Assembly (NCBI GenBank): GCA_002340255.1
Contig: DDLS01000004.1
Span: 1-59,748, forward strand
Direction: 5' to 3'
DNA length: 59,748 nt
Source: Cyanobacteria bacterium UBA2566
Lineage (GTDB): Bacteria > Cyanobacteriota > Cyanobacteriia > Cyanobacteriales > Desertifilaceae
In this document: piece after piece, positions 32,854 through 41,886 of the stretch
Layout of the letters: every line of letters begins with the position of its first letter
Numbering within the stretch: position 1 is the stretch's first letter
Notes under the pieces: generated by a model
What the model saw: only the letters and a program-made list of their open reading frames with translations
Told to the model about the DNA's origin: nothing
Database searches by the model: none
Position numbers and translations under genes: made by a program

Positions 32854-33762
32854 ATGACTATGCCCAATTTTTTACTTATAGGTGCGGCTAAATCAGGGAC
32901 TAGCTCTGTTTACAGATATCTCTATGAACACCCTGAAATTTATATGAGCAAAACTAAAGAACCTAATTTTTTTGCTTATGAAGGATGGCAACCGGATTTC
33001 TGCGGCCCTGGAGATGCCGAAGCTACAACCAATGTCAAAACAGTCCCCTACTTAAAAGAGTATCAAGCTCTTTTTAAGAATATCAAAGATGAAAAATCAA
33101 TTGGAGAAGCCTCGACTTTTTATCTTTATATTCCCGAAGCAGCAGCCCGGATTAAACACTATATTCCAGAGGTAAAGTTAATCGCTATTTTACGCCATCC
33201 TGTGGATCGAGCGTATTCTTTTTATTCCCACTTACGTCGAGACGGACGAGAGCCACTTAAAGATTTCCATCAAGCTTTTAAGGAAGAAGAACAGCGTAGA
33301 AAAAAACATTGGTCTCCTGTGTGGCGTTATCAAGATTTTGGTTTCTATGGTTTGCAACTGCAACGATATTTCGAGCAATTCGATCCCAAGCAAATTAAAG
33401 TTTATCTTTATGAAGATCTGCAAAAAGATGCTCAAAACATGATTAAAGATATTTTTCATTTTCTAGAAGTGGATGATACTTTCATACCTGATTTTTCGGT
33501 TCGCTACAATAAATCAGAAGTGCCCAAAAATAGGATTTTACATAGTTTTATTAGCAATCAGAATATTGTCAAGAGCCTCATTCGACCTTTGATTCCAGCA
33601 AAAATTCGTCAGCCGATGGCGGCAAAAGCCTACCGGAAAAATCTGGCGAGGCTGAAGCCACTGTCTCCAAAACTGCGACAAGAATTAATTCCCATCTTTG
33701 AAGCAGATATCTTAAAGCTACAAGATTTGATTGGGCGCGATCTGTCCCATTGGCTAGTCTAG
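32854..33762 (+). CDS. PAPS-dependent sulfotransferase
   Basis: This 302-residue sulfotransferase would transfer sulfate from PAPS to a carbohydrate or lipid. It has the 5'-phosphosulfate loop FLLIGAAKSGTSSVYRYL near the N-terminus, the heparan-sulfotransferase-like KTKEPNFF, the 3'-phosphate site LIAILRHPVDRAYSFYSHLRR, and YLYEDLQKDAQ. Its start has a GGAGAA motif upstream. It sits head-on against DUF2264 (4-bp overlap of the ends) and next to three GT2 genes, which points to sulfation of an extracellular or cell-surface glycan (inference). Confidence 0.9.
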   Translation: MTMPNFLLIGAAKSGTSSVYRYLYEHPEIYMSKTKEPNFFAYEGWQPDFCGPGDAEATTNVKTVPYLKEYQALFKNIKDEKSIGEASTFYLYIPEAAARIKHYIPEVKLIAILRHPVDRAYSFYSHLRRDGREPLKDFHQAFKEEEQRRKKHWSPVWRYQDFGFYGLQLQRYFEQFDPKQIKVYLYEDLQKDAQNMIKDIFHFLEVDDTFIPDFSVRYNKSEVPKNRILHSFISNQNIVKSLIRPLIPAKIRQPMAAKAYRKNLARLKPLSPKLRQELIPIFEADILKLQDLIGRDLSHWLV

Positions 33763-35813
33763 TGTTGAACGATTTGACAAGTTTTGCCATCCTCGGAAAC
33801 TCTAGCCATAGCGATTTTTCCCTCAATCGTCTTTCCATTAAGAGTAAGATTAAGACGCTTGATTTTATCTAATTGCATCACCACTTGTTCGCCATCATAA
33901 AACTGGAGGTTTATCAAGTCATCAGCAATTTGAAAATTATGGACAAGCTGCATCAAGCGATCGAGGGTCTCATGTCCGATTTTTCCATAAACCATATTCG
34001 CAAGATAAAAAGACTTCTGGTTTTGATTTTCAAAGCCTAAAGCGGGAACTACACTGGATTTATATCTAATGTTATTCTCGATGTCCTTAGAGATTAAAGC
34101 TTGGGCTGGAAATTGACGATCGTAGCCATACAAGTTGCGAATAAAACTGATTTTACCGTCTTTATAGGCGACTTCTGCACCTTCTGTTGAGATAATCTCT
34201 GGTACACCTTCATCAAACCCTAATGGATATCCTCCTTCTTTGAATTTCAAGGATTTCCGAGTTTTAATGTAATGGACATTAATCATAAAGTCATCTTTAA
34301 CTAGAGTGTAAGTCCATGCCCAACCGAGGTTAGTATAGATTCGAGGTAACCAGTTAGTGGCCTCGCGTTTGACCATTCGCAATGGATATTTAGACGCAAT
34401 AAAGTTGGGTTTGCAATAGAGGGGTTGAATCTGCGATCGCTGCACATATCTACCGCCATCAGAAAAGGTTAGAGCATTGTCACACAGAGAACTGTCACTA
34501 TCGTATTTTTTTCTAATGGGGCCGATATCATAACCGAAGAGAGAAGAATAGGCAAAATTGGTATATTTGCTACTCAGCTCGGGATAACTATGATGAGATT
34601 TATGGTTCAGGAGCTGAACATGACCTGATGCGCGATCGCCTACAAGCAAATAACCGGCTGACTCAATGGAAATAGAAAAGCTGTCTCTATCAATAGCTAA
34701 AGGTTTCTCCTCAGCCTGCCAAAAAGGGTGAGATTCTGGCAGTAAGAGAAGGTTAAAGGCTTTTCCTAACCAGTAGGGAGAAGCTGCACAGGAGTAAAAT
34801 TCTAGCAGCCTAGGAGAGTGACGGAGATATCCAGGAGTGAGAAGATTGTCCTCTGTCAAGACTTCCCCGTTCAAAAAGAATTGCAGCAAACGATTACAAA
34901 TACTCTTGAGTTCCCCCAAATCTTGCTCTAAACCATCCAAATATAACCCCAACGCAATGGGAGCAAGATAGGCAAATCGATAGGTGACAGAGCGCCCAAA
35001 ACACGGCACATTCCCTTCCCCAGAGAAGAAGTAGCGGAAGCTATGCATATACTCTCGCATCCTTTGGAGATGGAGTTGGGCAATCTCTGGATGGCGATCG
35101 CCATCTAAAATAACCCACATCAAAAAATAGTAATGGAATCCCCAGGCATTGTAATAATCAATTTGCTTCGTCTTTCCATCTCGATACCAACCCTCTCCAA
35201 GGTACATCTTTTTACAAATCTCTAGATTTTTAAAGATCTCTTTTTTAGAAAAAGACATCCCTAACCTTTCTAAAACGGTATTAATAATAACCTTAAATAA
35301 AAGCCAATTATTAGCATGGCCCTTAACCCGATTGCATTGCAACAAATAATCAGCCACCTGTTGTTTTTCTCTATCCGAATACTTATCCCAGATCTGAGCT
35401 TGTGAAAGATACAGAGACCATGCCAGAGATCCGCATTCCACAATATTCTGAGAAAAGTCACCTATCTGTCCCCAATATTCAGGATGTTGAGGATTTGTGC
35501 CTGCCAAAATTCCTTTATGATAAAAATCGACAACATCCAGAGTTTGATTGCCCACAGTAAGTTTCAAAGTCGGATGACTTTTGAGCAACGGCGCAGCCAT
35601 AATCAAAGACCGAGAAAAACCTTCCAATTCATCAGCTACTAAACCATTAGTGCTATTGACTCCTGGAAGTTTAATCCTTGCTTTTCCCGGAGACGCATAA
35701 GCAAGAATTCCTTCAAGTAAACTTACCATCACTTCTTCCCAGTGTTCTCTAGTTAATCCAGTTACGGAAGCCGTTTGATAGTCGCATGGAGTTGTCCACT
35801 GGAAATTTTTCAT
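33759..35813 (-). CDS. DUF2264 family protein, polysaccharide-lyase/hydrolase-like
   Basis: This 684-residue DUF2264 protein starts with WTTPCDYQTASVTGLTREHWEEVMVSLLEGILAYASPG. It continues with the helical-barrel repeats typical of the family (GQIGDFSQNIVECGSLAWSLYLS; NNWLLFKVIINTVL; YRDGKTKQIDYYNAWGFHYYFLMW; YFFSGEGNVPCFGRSVTYRF) and a beta-rich C-terminal half. The fold is expected to be an (alpha/alpha)6 toroid as in glycan lyases and hydrolases. No signal peptide is seen. Activity is unproven, but the sulfotransferase and GT2 neighbours support a glycan role. Confidence 0.8.
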   Translation of the reverse strand: MKNFQWTTPCDYQTASVTGLTREHWEEVMVSLLEGILAYASPGKARIKLPGVNSTNGLVADELEGFSRSLIMAAPLLKSHPTLKLTVGNQTLDVVDFYHKGILAGTNPQHPEYWGQIGDFSQNIVECGSLAWSLYLSQAQIWDKYSDREKQQVADYLLQCNRVKGHANNWLLFKVIINTVLERLGMSFSKKEIFKNLEICKKMYLGEGWYRDGKTKQIDYYNAWGFHYYFLMWVILDGDRHPEIAQLHLQRMREYMHSFRYFFSGEGNVPCFGRSVTYRFAYLAPIALGLYLDGLEQDLGELKSICNRLLQFFLNGEVLTEDNLLTPGYLRHSPRLLEFYSCAASPYWLGKAFNLLLLPESHPFWQAEEKPLAIDRDSFSISIESAGYLLVGDRASGHVQLLNHKSHHSYPELSSKYTNFAYSSLFGYDIGPIRKKYDSDSSLCDNALTFSDGGRYVQRSQIQPLYCKPNFIASKYPLRMVKREATNWLPRIYTNLGWAWTYTLVKDDFMINVHYIKTRKSLKFKEGGYPLGFDEGVPEIISTEGAEVAYKDGKISFIRNLYGYDRQFPAQALISKDIENNIRYKSSVVPALGFENQNQKSFYLANMVYGKIGHETLDRLMQLVHNFQIADDLINLQFYDGEQVVMQLDKIKRLNLTLNGKTIEGKIAMARVSEDGKTCQIVQH

Positions 35814-35885
35814 AGTTCGAGGTACTTGTAGAAAGGCTGAACTCAGTATATAATATTGGGTGTGGTTCTAACTGATTGACTAGAT

Positions 35886-36884
35886 ATGCCACTTATTTCT
35901 GTCATTATTCCAGCTTACAATAGTGAAAAGACCATTGCTGAGACTGTTGAATCTGTTCTCAAACAAACTTTTGCCGATTTTGAGTTAATTGTCATTAATG
36001 ATGGCTCAACAGATGGAACTCTCGAAGTGTTATCGAGGATACAAGATCCGAGACTAAAAGTTTTCTCCCATCCTAATGCTGGATCGAACCCTAGTCGGAA
36101 TCGTGGTTTTGCACAGTCTTCTGGGGAATATATTGCCTTCCTAGATGCAGATGATTTGTGGACTCCAGACAAACTAGAAGCTCAACTCAATGCCTTACAA
36201 GAAAATCCTCAAGCTGCCGTTGCTCATAGTTGGTGCAATCTCATTGATGAATCGAGTAAATTTCTTTCTCGAGGAGGTTACTGCACAGCCAATGGTGATG
36301 TATATCCCCACCTTTTATTAGTTGATATTTTAGAGAATGGTTCTAACCCTCTAATTCGACGGGAAGCCTTAAATAAAGTTGGAGCATTTGACGAATCTCT
36401 ACCGGCTGGACAGGATTGGGATTTATATTTACGGTTAGCGGCTCAATATCATTTCATTACAGTCGAGCGTCCACAGATTTCGTATCGAGTTTCAAGTCAT
36501 TCTCTCTCCTCGAACGTCGTGAAACTTGAATCAGGATGCTTGCAAGTGATTACTAAAGCTTTCAATCAAGCTCCAGATATTTTGCAATATTTAAAGCCCT
36601 ATACTCTGGGCAATTTGTATAATTATCTAATTTATAAAGCCCTATCGGGTTATCCGGATAGAAAGAAAGCCTTTAATGCCTTAAGATTTACTTTTATCTT
36701 TGCCAGATATCAACCCAGTTTTATGCAGAAAAAACTATTCTGGAAAATCGGATTAAGAATGGCTATTGTAGGTCTACTTCCGCCCCAAAAAGCCTTGGCT
36801 TTACTCGACAAAATAGGGAGATTTTGTAACATCAATAGTTTGCTTCAATATATTATCAACGACCCAAGTAAGATCGTCTCATAG
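35886..36884 (+). CDS. Glycosyltransferase family 2, copy A
   Basis: This 332-residue inverting glycosyltransferase with GT-A fold reads LISVIIPAYNSEKTIAETVESVLKQTF (nucleotide-sugar binding), VINDGSTDGTLEVL, NRGFAQSSGEYIAFLDADDLW (DxD metal motif) and AFDESLPAGQDWDLYLRLAAQY (catalytic base region, ED/QDW). The C-terminal 100 residues are helical and conserved in the two neighbouring copies. Acceptor and donor cannot be read. It lies 16 bp upstream of copy B. Confidence 0.92.
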   Translation: MPLISVIIPAYNSEKTIAETVESVLKQTFADFELIVINDGSTDGTLEVLSRIQDPRLKVFSHPNAGSNPSRNRGFAQSSGEYIAFLDADDLWTPDKLEAQLNALQENPQAAVAHSWCNLIDESSKFLSRGGYCTANGDVYPHLLLVDILENGSNPLIRREALNKVGAFDESLPAGQDWDLYLRLAAQYHFITVERPQISYRVSSHSLSSNVVKLESGCLQVITKAFNQAPDILQYLKPYTLGNLYNYLIYKALSGYPDRKKAFNALRFTFIFARYQPSFMQKKLFWKIGLRMAIVGLLPPQKALALLDKIGRFCNINSLLQYIINDPSKIVS

Positions 36885-36900
36885 TGGAGAATATTTAAAT

Positions 36901-37884
36901 ATGCCCCTTATTTCAGTTATAATTCCTGTGTACAATGGCGAAAAAACAATTAGAGAAACTATTAAATCTGTCCTCAATCAAACGTTTCAAGACTTTGAAG
37001 TAATTATTATTAATGATGGCTCCCAGGATACAACCTTAGAGGTAATTAATAGTATTCAGGATTTTCGATTAAATGTATTTTCTTATCCTAATGGGGGTCA
37101 AGGAGCTAGTCGTAATCGTGGATTATCTCATGCTTCTGGACAGTATATTGCATTTTTAGATGCTGATGATTTGTGGACTCATGATAAACTGGAGAAACAG
37201 CTCCAAGCTTTAGAACAAAATCCTGAAGCTGTATTAGCTTATAGCTGGACTAATTATATTGATGAATCTAGCAAATTTCTATACCGGGGAGCCTCTATTA
37301 CAGTAAATGGTGATGCTTATCCACGGCTTTTACTAACTGATTTTTTAGAAAATGGCTCTAATCCTTTAATTCGTCGAGAAACGTTATTGGAGATAGGGAA
37401 TTTTGATGAATCTTTACCTCCTGCTGAAGATTGGGATTTATGGCTCAGAATAGCATCTCGCTATCACTTTGTCACAGTAGCTAAACCACAAATTTTATAT
37501 CGCATCTCTGCTACTTCAAGTTCTTCTAATGTTGCCAAAATGGAATCCTCTTCCTTGAAAGTGATCGAGCGAGCATTTGAGCAAGCACCAGAATCTCTAC
37601 AGTATCTTAAACGAGATACTCTGGCTAATACTTACAAGTATCTTACCTATAAGTCACTTTTTGGAATACCCGATCGCTCGAGAGGTTTTATCGCTACTAG
37701 GTTTATTTTATTCGCAATTTATTATGATTACTCTCTTTTAAGAAAGCGAGTTTTATTGAAAGTTTTCCTGAAGATTGCCATTTCAGTTATTCTACCTCAC
37801 CAATCGGCCCAAAAACTAATCACAAAAATCAACCGACTAAATAATGTTTATACTTTAATGGGAACTTGCAGGAGTGAGCCATAA
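36901..37884 (+). CDS. Glycosyltransferase family 2, copy B
   Basis: This 327-residue paralog of copy A is similar along its whole length (LISVIIPVYNGEKTIRETIKSVLNQTF, FLDADDLW, FDESLPPAEDWDLWLRIASRY). It follows copy A by 16 bp in the same operon. The pair and the third copy at 38.0-38.9 kb arose by local duplication and presumably add different sugars to one glycan. No membrane helix is seen, so it is cytoplasmic or peripheral. Confidence 0.92.
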   Translation: MPLISVIIPVYNGEKTIRETIKSVLNQTFQDFEVIIINDGSQDTTLEVINSIQDFRLNVFSYPNGGQGASRNRGLSHASGQYIAFLDADDLWTHDKLEKQLQALEQNPEAVLAYSWTNYIDESSKFLYRGASITVNGDAYPRLLLTDFLENGSNPLIRRETLLEIGNFDESLPPAEDWDLWLRIASRYHFVTVAKPQILYRISATSSSSNVAKMESSSLKVIERAFEQAPESLQYLKRDTLANTYKYLTYKSLFGIPDRSRGFIATRFILFAIYYDYSLLRKRVLLKVFLKIAISVILPHQSAQKLITKINRLNNVYTLMGTCRSEP

Positions 37885-37968
37885 ATCTGGCAGTAAACTG
37901 TTTTTATTTACTCTAGATTAAACCTGCATAACTTTGACTAGCTAATCAGAATGGTCATCACTTAAAAG

Positions 37969-38952
37969 CTATGGAGTTTTCTGACCAAATCTATTCTTCA
38001 AACTTTTAATGATTGGGCGAGAAAAATTCGTCGGTAAAACAGAAAAAATAATCATTTTAAATATAATAATTGAAATTAATTTTTTTCTCTTGTGCAACCA
38101 GGAGGGATCGTAACGGATAGCCTGGATAAAAAAAGTCACTGCTGCCTGGCCTTTTCTGGGCTCTGGATATCCATCTAATGCTTTGGTTGTTAGATATCTA
38201 TATTGCTCTGCGAAAACTTGCGATTTAAGATCCTTGCTTAAATGTCTAGAAGTATTATTACAAGTTTTTTCAATCACTTGCAAGATACATTGTTCCATCT
38301 TCAAAACCTGAGAAGACATTGAAGTGGAAGATGAAGAGACTCGATATAAAATTTGAGGTAAAGGTACGCAGACAAACTGATAACTCTCAGCCAACCGTAA
38401 CCACATATCCCAATCTTCTACTGCATCAAGGGACTCATCAAAATTTCCGACTCTCGCCAGTGCTTTAGTTTTAACTAACAGGTTAGACCCACTCTGGATA
38501 AAGTTGATTCTAAGAAGCTGAAGAAATACGTCACCATTAGCATTAATGCGACAGCCAGAACGCAAAAACTTCCCATTTTCATTAACGAAGTTCGTCCAGC
38601 TATAGGCCACACTAGCCCAAGAATTGCTTTGCAAGGCTTTTAACTGTTCTTCAAGTTTATGCTCCGTCCACATATCATCGGCATCAATAAAAGAAATATA
38701 TTCTCCCTTAGCATTAGTAATTCCTCGGTTTCTGGCCGCTGACAGTCCGGAATTTTCGGAGGAAAAAACATTTAATCTCCGATCTTTAAAAGTTGATATA
38801 ATCTCCAAAGTTGAATCATTAGAACCATCATTAATTACAACAATTTCAAAATCTTCAAATGTTTGATTGAGAATAGATTGAATGGTCTCTTTGATGGTTT
38901 CTTCGCCATTGTAAACTGGAATTACAACCGAAATTTTTGGAGTCTGTGTCAT
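37969..38952 (-). CDS. Glycosyltransferase family 2, copy C
   Basis: This 327-residue paralog of copies A and B lies on the opposite strand, so the cluster includes an inversion. Motifs are ISVVIPVYNGEETIKETIQSILNQTF, VVINDGSNDST, NAKGEYISFIDADDMW and NFDESLDAVEDWDMWLRLAESY. It is the last gene of a minus-strand run that also includes the histidine kinase, methyltransferase and C-DES-like genes, with a 77-bp gap from the latter. Confidence 0.92.
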   Translation of the reverse strand: MTQTPKISVVIPVYNGEETIKETIQSILNQTFEDFEIVVINDGSNDSTLEIISTFKDRRLNVFSSENSGLSAARNRGITNAKGEYISFIDADDMWTEHKLEEQLKALQSNSWASVAYSWTNFVNENGKFLRSGCRINANGDVFLQLLRINFIQSGSNLLVKTKALARVGNFDESLDAVEDWDMWLRLAESYQFVCVPLPQILYRVSSSSTSMSSQVLKMEQCILQVIEKTCNNTSRHLSKDLKSQVFAEQYRYLTTKALDGYPEPRKGQAAVTFFIQAIRYDPSWLHKRKKLISIIIFKMIIFSVLPTNFSRPIIKSLKNRFGQKTP

Positions 38953-39029
38953 GGCACTTAAAATCTTGATTGAAATGGCATTTGAGAAGACTCAGAAACA
39001 TGATGGGCTATGGTGTCGAAAGCGTGAAT

Positions 39030-40199
39030 TTAGCTGATGGATGTACAACGGTGGACGATCGCCTCCACCAGTCGCTCGATTTCCCGAACTTCGGTAAAAT
39101 AGTGAACACAAGCACGAATACAGTTGGGATGGCGGATGGTTCTCACCATAAGGTTTTGCGCTTCTAAAGCATTGACAAGTTGCTCGTGTTTGCCGCTTTC
39201 GAGTTGGAATGAAACTAAACCCGATTGTGGTTTAGTTGCTTGCAGTCGATGAACTTGGGGGATGTCTCCCAACTTGTCCCAAAGTATAGCACTGAGTTTA
39301 CAGATGCGATCGTATCGCTGTTCAATCGTTCCCCAAGATTGATGAAAGGAAATGGCTTCTCGCAGTCCTGCAAGTAAAGGATAGGCAGAGGTGGCGACTT
39401 CATAGCGCTGGCCATCGGGTTTCCATCCTTTGGGTTGTCCGGTCATGGTCGTCAGAATGCCACGCCAACCAATATAGGTGGGATGCAAGGTTTCTAAGGC
39501 TTCGGGACGCACGTATAAGCCACCTAACCCTTCCGGACCGCACCACCATTTATGACCGGTAAAAGCATAAAAGTCAATGCCATCGTCGGTTAAGGTGAGG
39601 GGTAAAGAGCCGACCGATTGGGCAGCATCGACTAGGATTTGAGTGTTGGGGTTTTGCGATCGCACTTGCTCCACAATTTCTTTTTGCCGTAGAACTTGAC
39701 CCGTATTCCAGAGGATATGGCTGATAATCACCAATTTAGTGTTGGGTTGGACTCGACTGGCGATCGCCTCTACCGGGTTGCCTTCGTTTAAAGTTTCTAA
39801 AATCGGACAAGTAGAAAGCTGAACGCCAAACCGACGACTAATTTCCTGTACTGTAGCAATAATACTGGGATGTTCGCAGTCGGTTAATAAGAGTCCATCT
39901 CCAGCTTGCCAGGGAATTCCCCATAGGGCAATATTACATCCCGCAGACACATTTTCGGTGAGGCTAATCGTGCTGGGAGAAACCTTAAGTTCAGCAGCAA
40001 TAACTTCCCGTGTTTGCTGCAATTCCTCAGTCACCCAATCCTTGGCACTCTGGGAAAAGGGGCCTAGATTTTGAATGTGGCGATAAGAATTGAAAATAGC
40101 TTGCAGTGCTAATTCCGGGAGAGGCCCTTGACCTCCATAATTAAAATACATTTTATTCTTCAGAGCAGTAAGTTGTTGCCGGTGTTGAGTGAGATTCAT
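39030..40199 (-). CDS. Class V aminotransferase-fold PLP enzyme, L-cysteine/cystine C-S lyase like
   Basis: This 389-residue PLP enzyme of the NifS/Csd superfamily shows SPSTISLTENVSAGCNIALWG, ILVDAAQSVGSLPL (cofactor Asp) and YAFTGHKWWCGPEGLGGLYV, in which the Lys binds PLP. The GHKWWCGPEGLGG box is close to that of cyanobacterial C-DES, the cystine C-S lyase (slr2143 type), rather than cysteine desulfurase with its mobile Cys loop. It may mobilise sulfur for iron-sulfur clusters. It follows the methyltransferase by 21 bp. Confidence 0.82.
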   Translation of the reverse strand: MNLTQHRQQLTALKNKMYFNYGGQGPLPELALQAIFNSYRHIQNLGPFSQSAKDWVTEELQQTREVIAAELKVSPSTISLTENVSAGCNIALWGIPWQAGDGLLLTDCEHPSIIATVQEISRRFGVQLSTCPILETLNEGNPVEAIASRVQPNTKLVIISHILWNTGQVLRQKEIVEQVRSQNPNTQILVDAAQSVGSLPLTLTDDGIDFYAFTGHKWWCGPEGLGGLYVRPEALETLHPTYIGWRGILTTMTGQPKGWKPDGQRYEVATSAYPLLAGLREAISFHQSWGTIEQRYDRICKLSAILWDKLGDIPQVHRLQATKPQSGLVSFQLESGKHEQLVNALEAQNLMVRTIRHPNCIRACVHYFTEVREIERLVEAIVHRCTSIS

Positions 40200-40220
40200 A
40201 GATGAATTGATTTTCTGCGC

Positions 40221-41870
40221 CTACTTTGATAATAGGGTAGCCAGGAGCCGATCGCAAACGGTATGGATTTCTCCTTCAGAATCGATGATTTTAATTTGCA
40301 GCCGATAATGCTCTGCATTGCTGAGGCGATCGCGCTCTAGTTGAATTTCTTCTTGTTGATAACATTCGGCAATCCACCCACTATAAATATAATTGGTTTT
40401 TCCCCAATATTGGGCGACATCGGGACGCACACAAGTGGGTACACATCGCTGTTTGAGTGTGCCATTGAGGAAAATTTGGATCTCTTCAATGGTGATATCA
40501 GAATCCAAGACAACAACCCATCCTTCCAATTCTAAAATCACACCTTTGGAATTGGGAGCCGGTTTAAGGGTGGCACGGTCGAGATTGGCTTGAATATTAT
40601 TAGACCAAATATTATCTAAGATTTTAGCGCGCCACCAATTCGATTGAGATTGAATCACCTGTTTCCAAGAGGTTTCGGCCACACATTGGGTAGGGATTCC
40701 CTCTGGTAATAAGGTTTTCATCCAGTTTAAGACAATAATTCGTTCTGTCTGGCGATCGCTCACCGCCTTAATCATAATCACTGCTGTTTCTAAATCCACC
40801 TCTTCCGGTAGACTAAACACACACGACCAGCCTGATTTTTCCGTCCATTGGGGATCGATTCCCAAAACTTGCGCTGCTTTCTGGGAAGGAGCGGAAGGAA
40901 TACATCTTTGTAGTAATCGGTTAACCTGTTTCCCTTTACACCAGACTTGAATTTCTGCTACTCCATGATCCGGTTGTACGATCGCACTCCATCCCCGCAG
41001 AAAAAATCGCCCCCTATCATCCATAAAATAGTCTTCTAGAGCGCCTTTAGGAGTAAAGTCAATTTTTAAATCAGAAAAATCGCAATTGGGGGTTTTAACC
41101 ACCACATATAAATCCTGGAGTGTAAATGCTCTCGGAAAGCGAGTATAAGAGACTTCATTCCCCATAGAAGTGGCGATCGCCCTTTTAACAAAATCCTCCG
41201 TTACCCAACTTGAACCATATTCTGCCCGATCTAGAGATTGACTCTCGCTTTGCTCCACAAATAAAATCCCGGATTCTGGCATTGTATAGCCTGGAGGTTG
41301 GACGGCTCGATCGTGAACACTAAAGAGCAATAACCCACCGGGTAGGAGTAAATCATATAAGCGACTTAACCATTGTCCAAACCGATTTTCTGGCAAATGG
41401 CTAAACAAAGAATAAACCAAAATACAATTAAATTTTTCGTCACAGTGATAACTCTTTGGATCGACCACAGAATCAATCCCGTGAACGCCTAATTCTTGGC
41501 TAACAAAATCAACTGCATTCGTATAAATATCTGAAGCCCAAACTTTATCAGGAGCAAGTTTTTCCACCCAGAATCGAGTTAATCGCCCATACCCACAGGC
41601 AAACTCTAAAAAACGGTCTATATTCGTCCAACTCTTCTGATGCCATGCGATCGCCCGATCTACCCGATCCACAATCTCCTGTGCCGATTTAAAATAGGCT
41701 AAAACTGCCTGCTCTTCTTTTCCTTGATAACTCTGTGCATCCAGTAAAAAAAGTAGCATCTCATCTTGGGGATGAATCCGAGTATTCAGAGACGAACGTC
41801 CCGGTAATCCATCGGCCAAGTATTCCCGAACTAAAGTATAGGTAAATGCATCAATCGTTTGATCGTTCAT
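40221..41870 (-). CDS. SAM-dependent methyltransferase with C-terminal accessory domains
   Basis: This 549-residue protein has an N-terminal class I methyltransferase (about residues 60-265) with the SAM motif RFLEFACGYGRLTRFW, an acidic motif VWASDIY, and LVYSLFSHLPENRFGQWLSRLYDLLLPGGLLLFSVHD. The remaining 280 residues hold two related beta-rich segments (GRFFLRGWSAIVQPDHGVAEIQVW...; LEGWVVVLDSDITIEEIQIFLNG...), each with an AQ-xx-G-IDPQW or VAQYWGK-like element, suggesting a duplicated binding module. The substrate is unknown. It lies between the histidine kinase (16 bp) and the C-DES gene. Confidence 0.8.
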   Translation of the reverse strand: MNDQTIDAFTYTLVREYLADGLPGRSSLNTRIHPQDEMLLFLLDAQSYQGKEEQAVLAYFKSAQEIVDRVDRAIAWHQKSWTNIDRFLEFACGYGRLTRFWVEKLAPDKVWASDIYTNAVDFVSQELGVHGIDSVVDPKSYHCDEKFNCILVYSLFSHLPENRFGQWLSRLYDLLLPGGLLLFSVHDRAVQPPGYTMPESGILFVEQSESQSLDRAEYGSSWVTEDFVKRAIATSMGNEVSYTRFPRAFTLQDLYVVVKTPNCDFSDLKIDFTPKGALEDYFMDDRGRFFLRGWSAIVQPDHGVAEIQVWCKGKQVNRLLQRCIPSAPSQKAAQVLGIDPQWTEKSGWSCVFSLPEEVDLETAVIMIKAVSDRQTERIIVLNWMKTLLPEGIPTQCVAETSWKQVIQSQSNWWRAKILDNIWSNNIQANLDRATLKPAPNSKGVILELEGWVVVLDSDITIEEIQIFLNGTLKQRCVPTCVRPDVAQYWGKTNYIYSGWIAECYQQEEIQLERDRLSNAEHYRLQIKIIDSEGEIHTVCDRLLATLLSK

Positions 41871-41886
41871 TGATCCAACACTCGAC

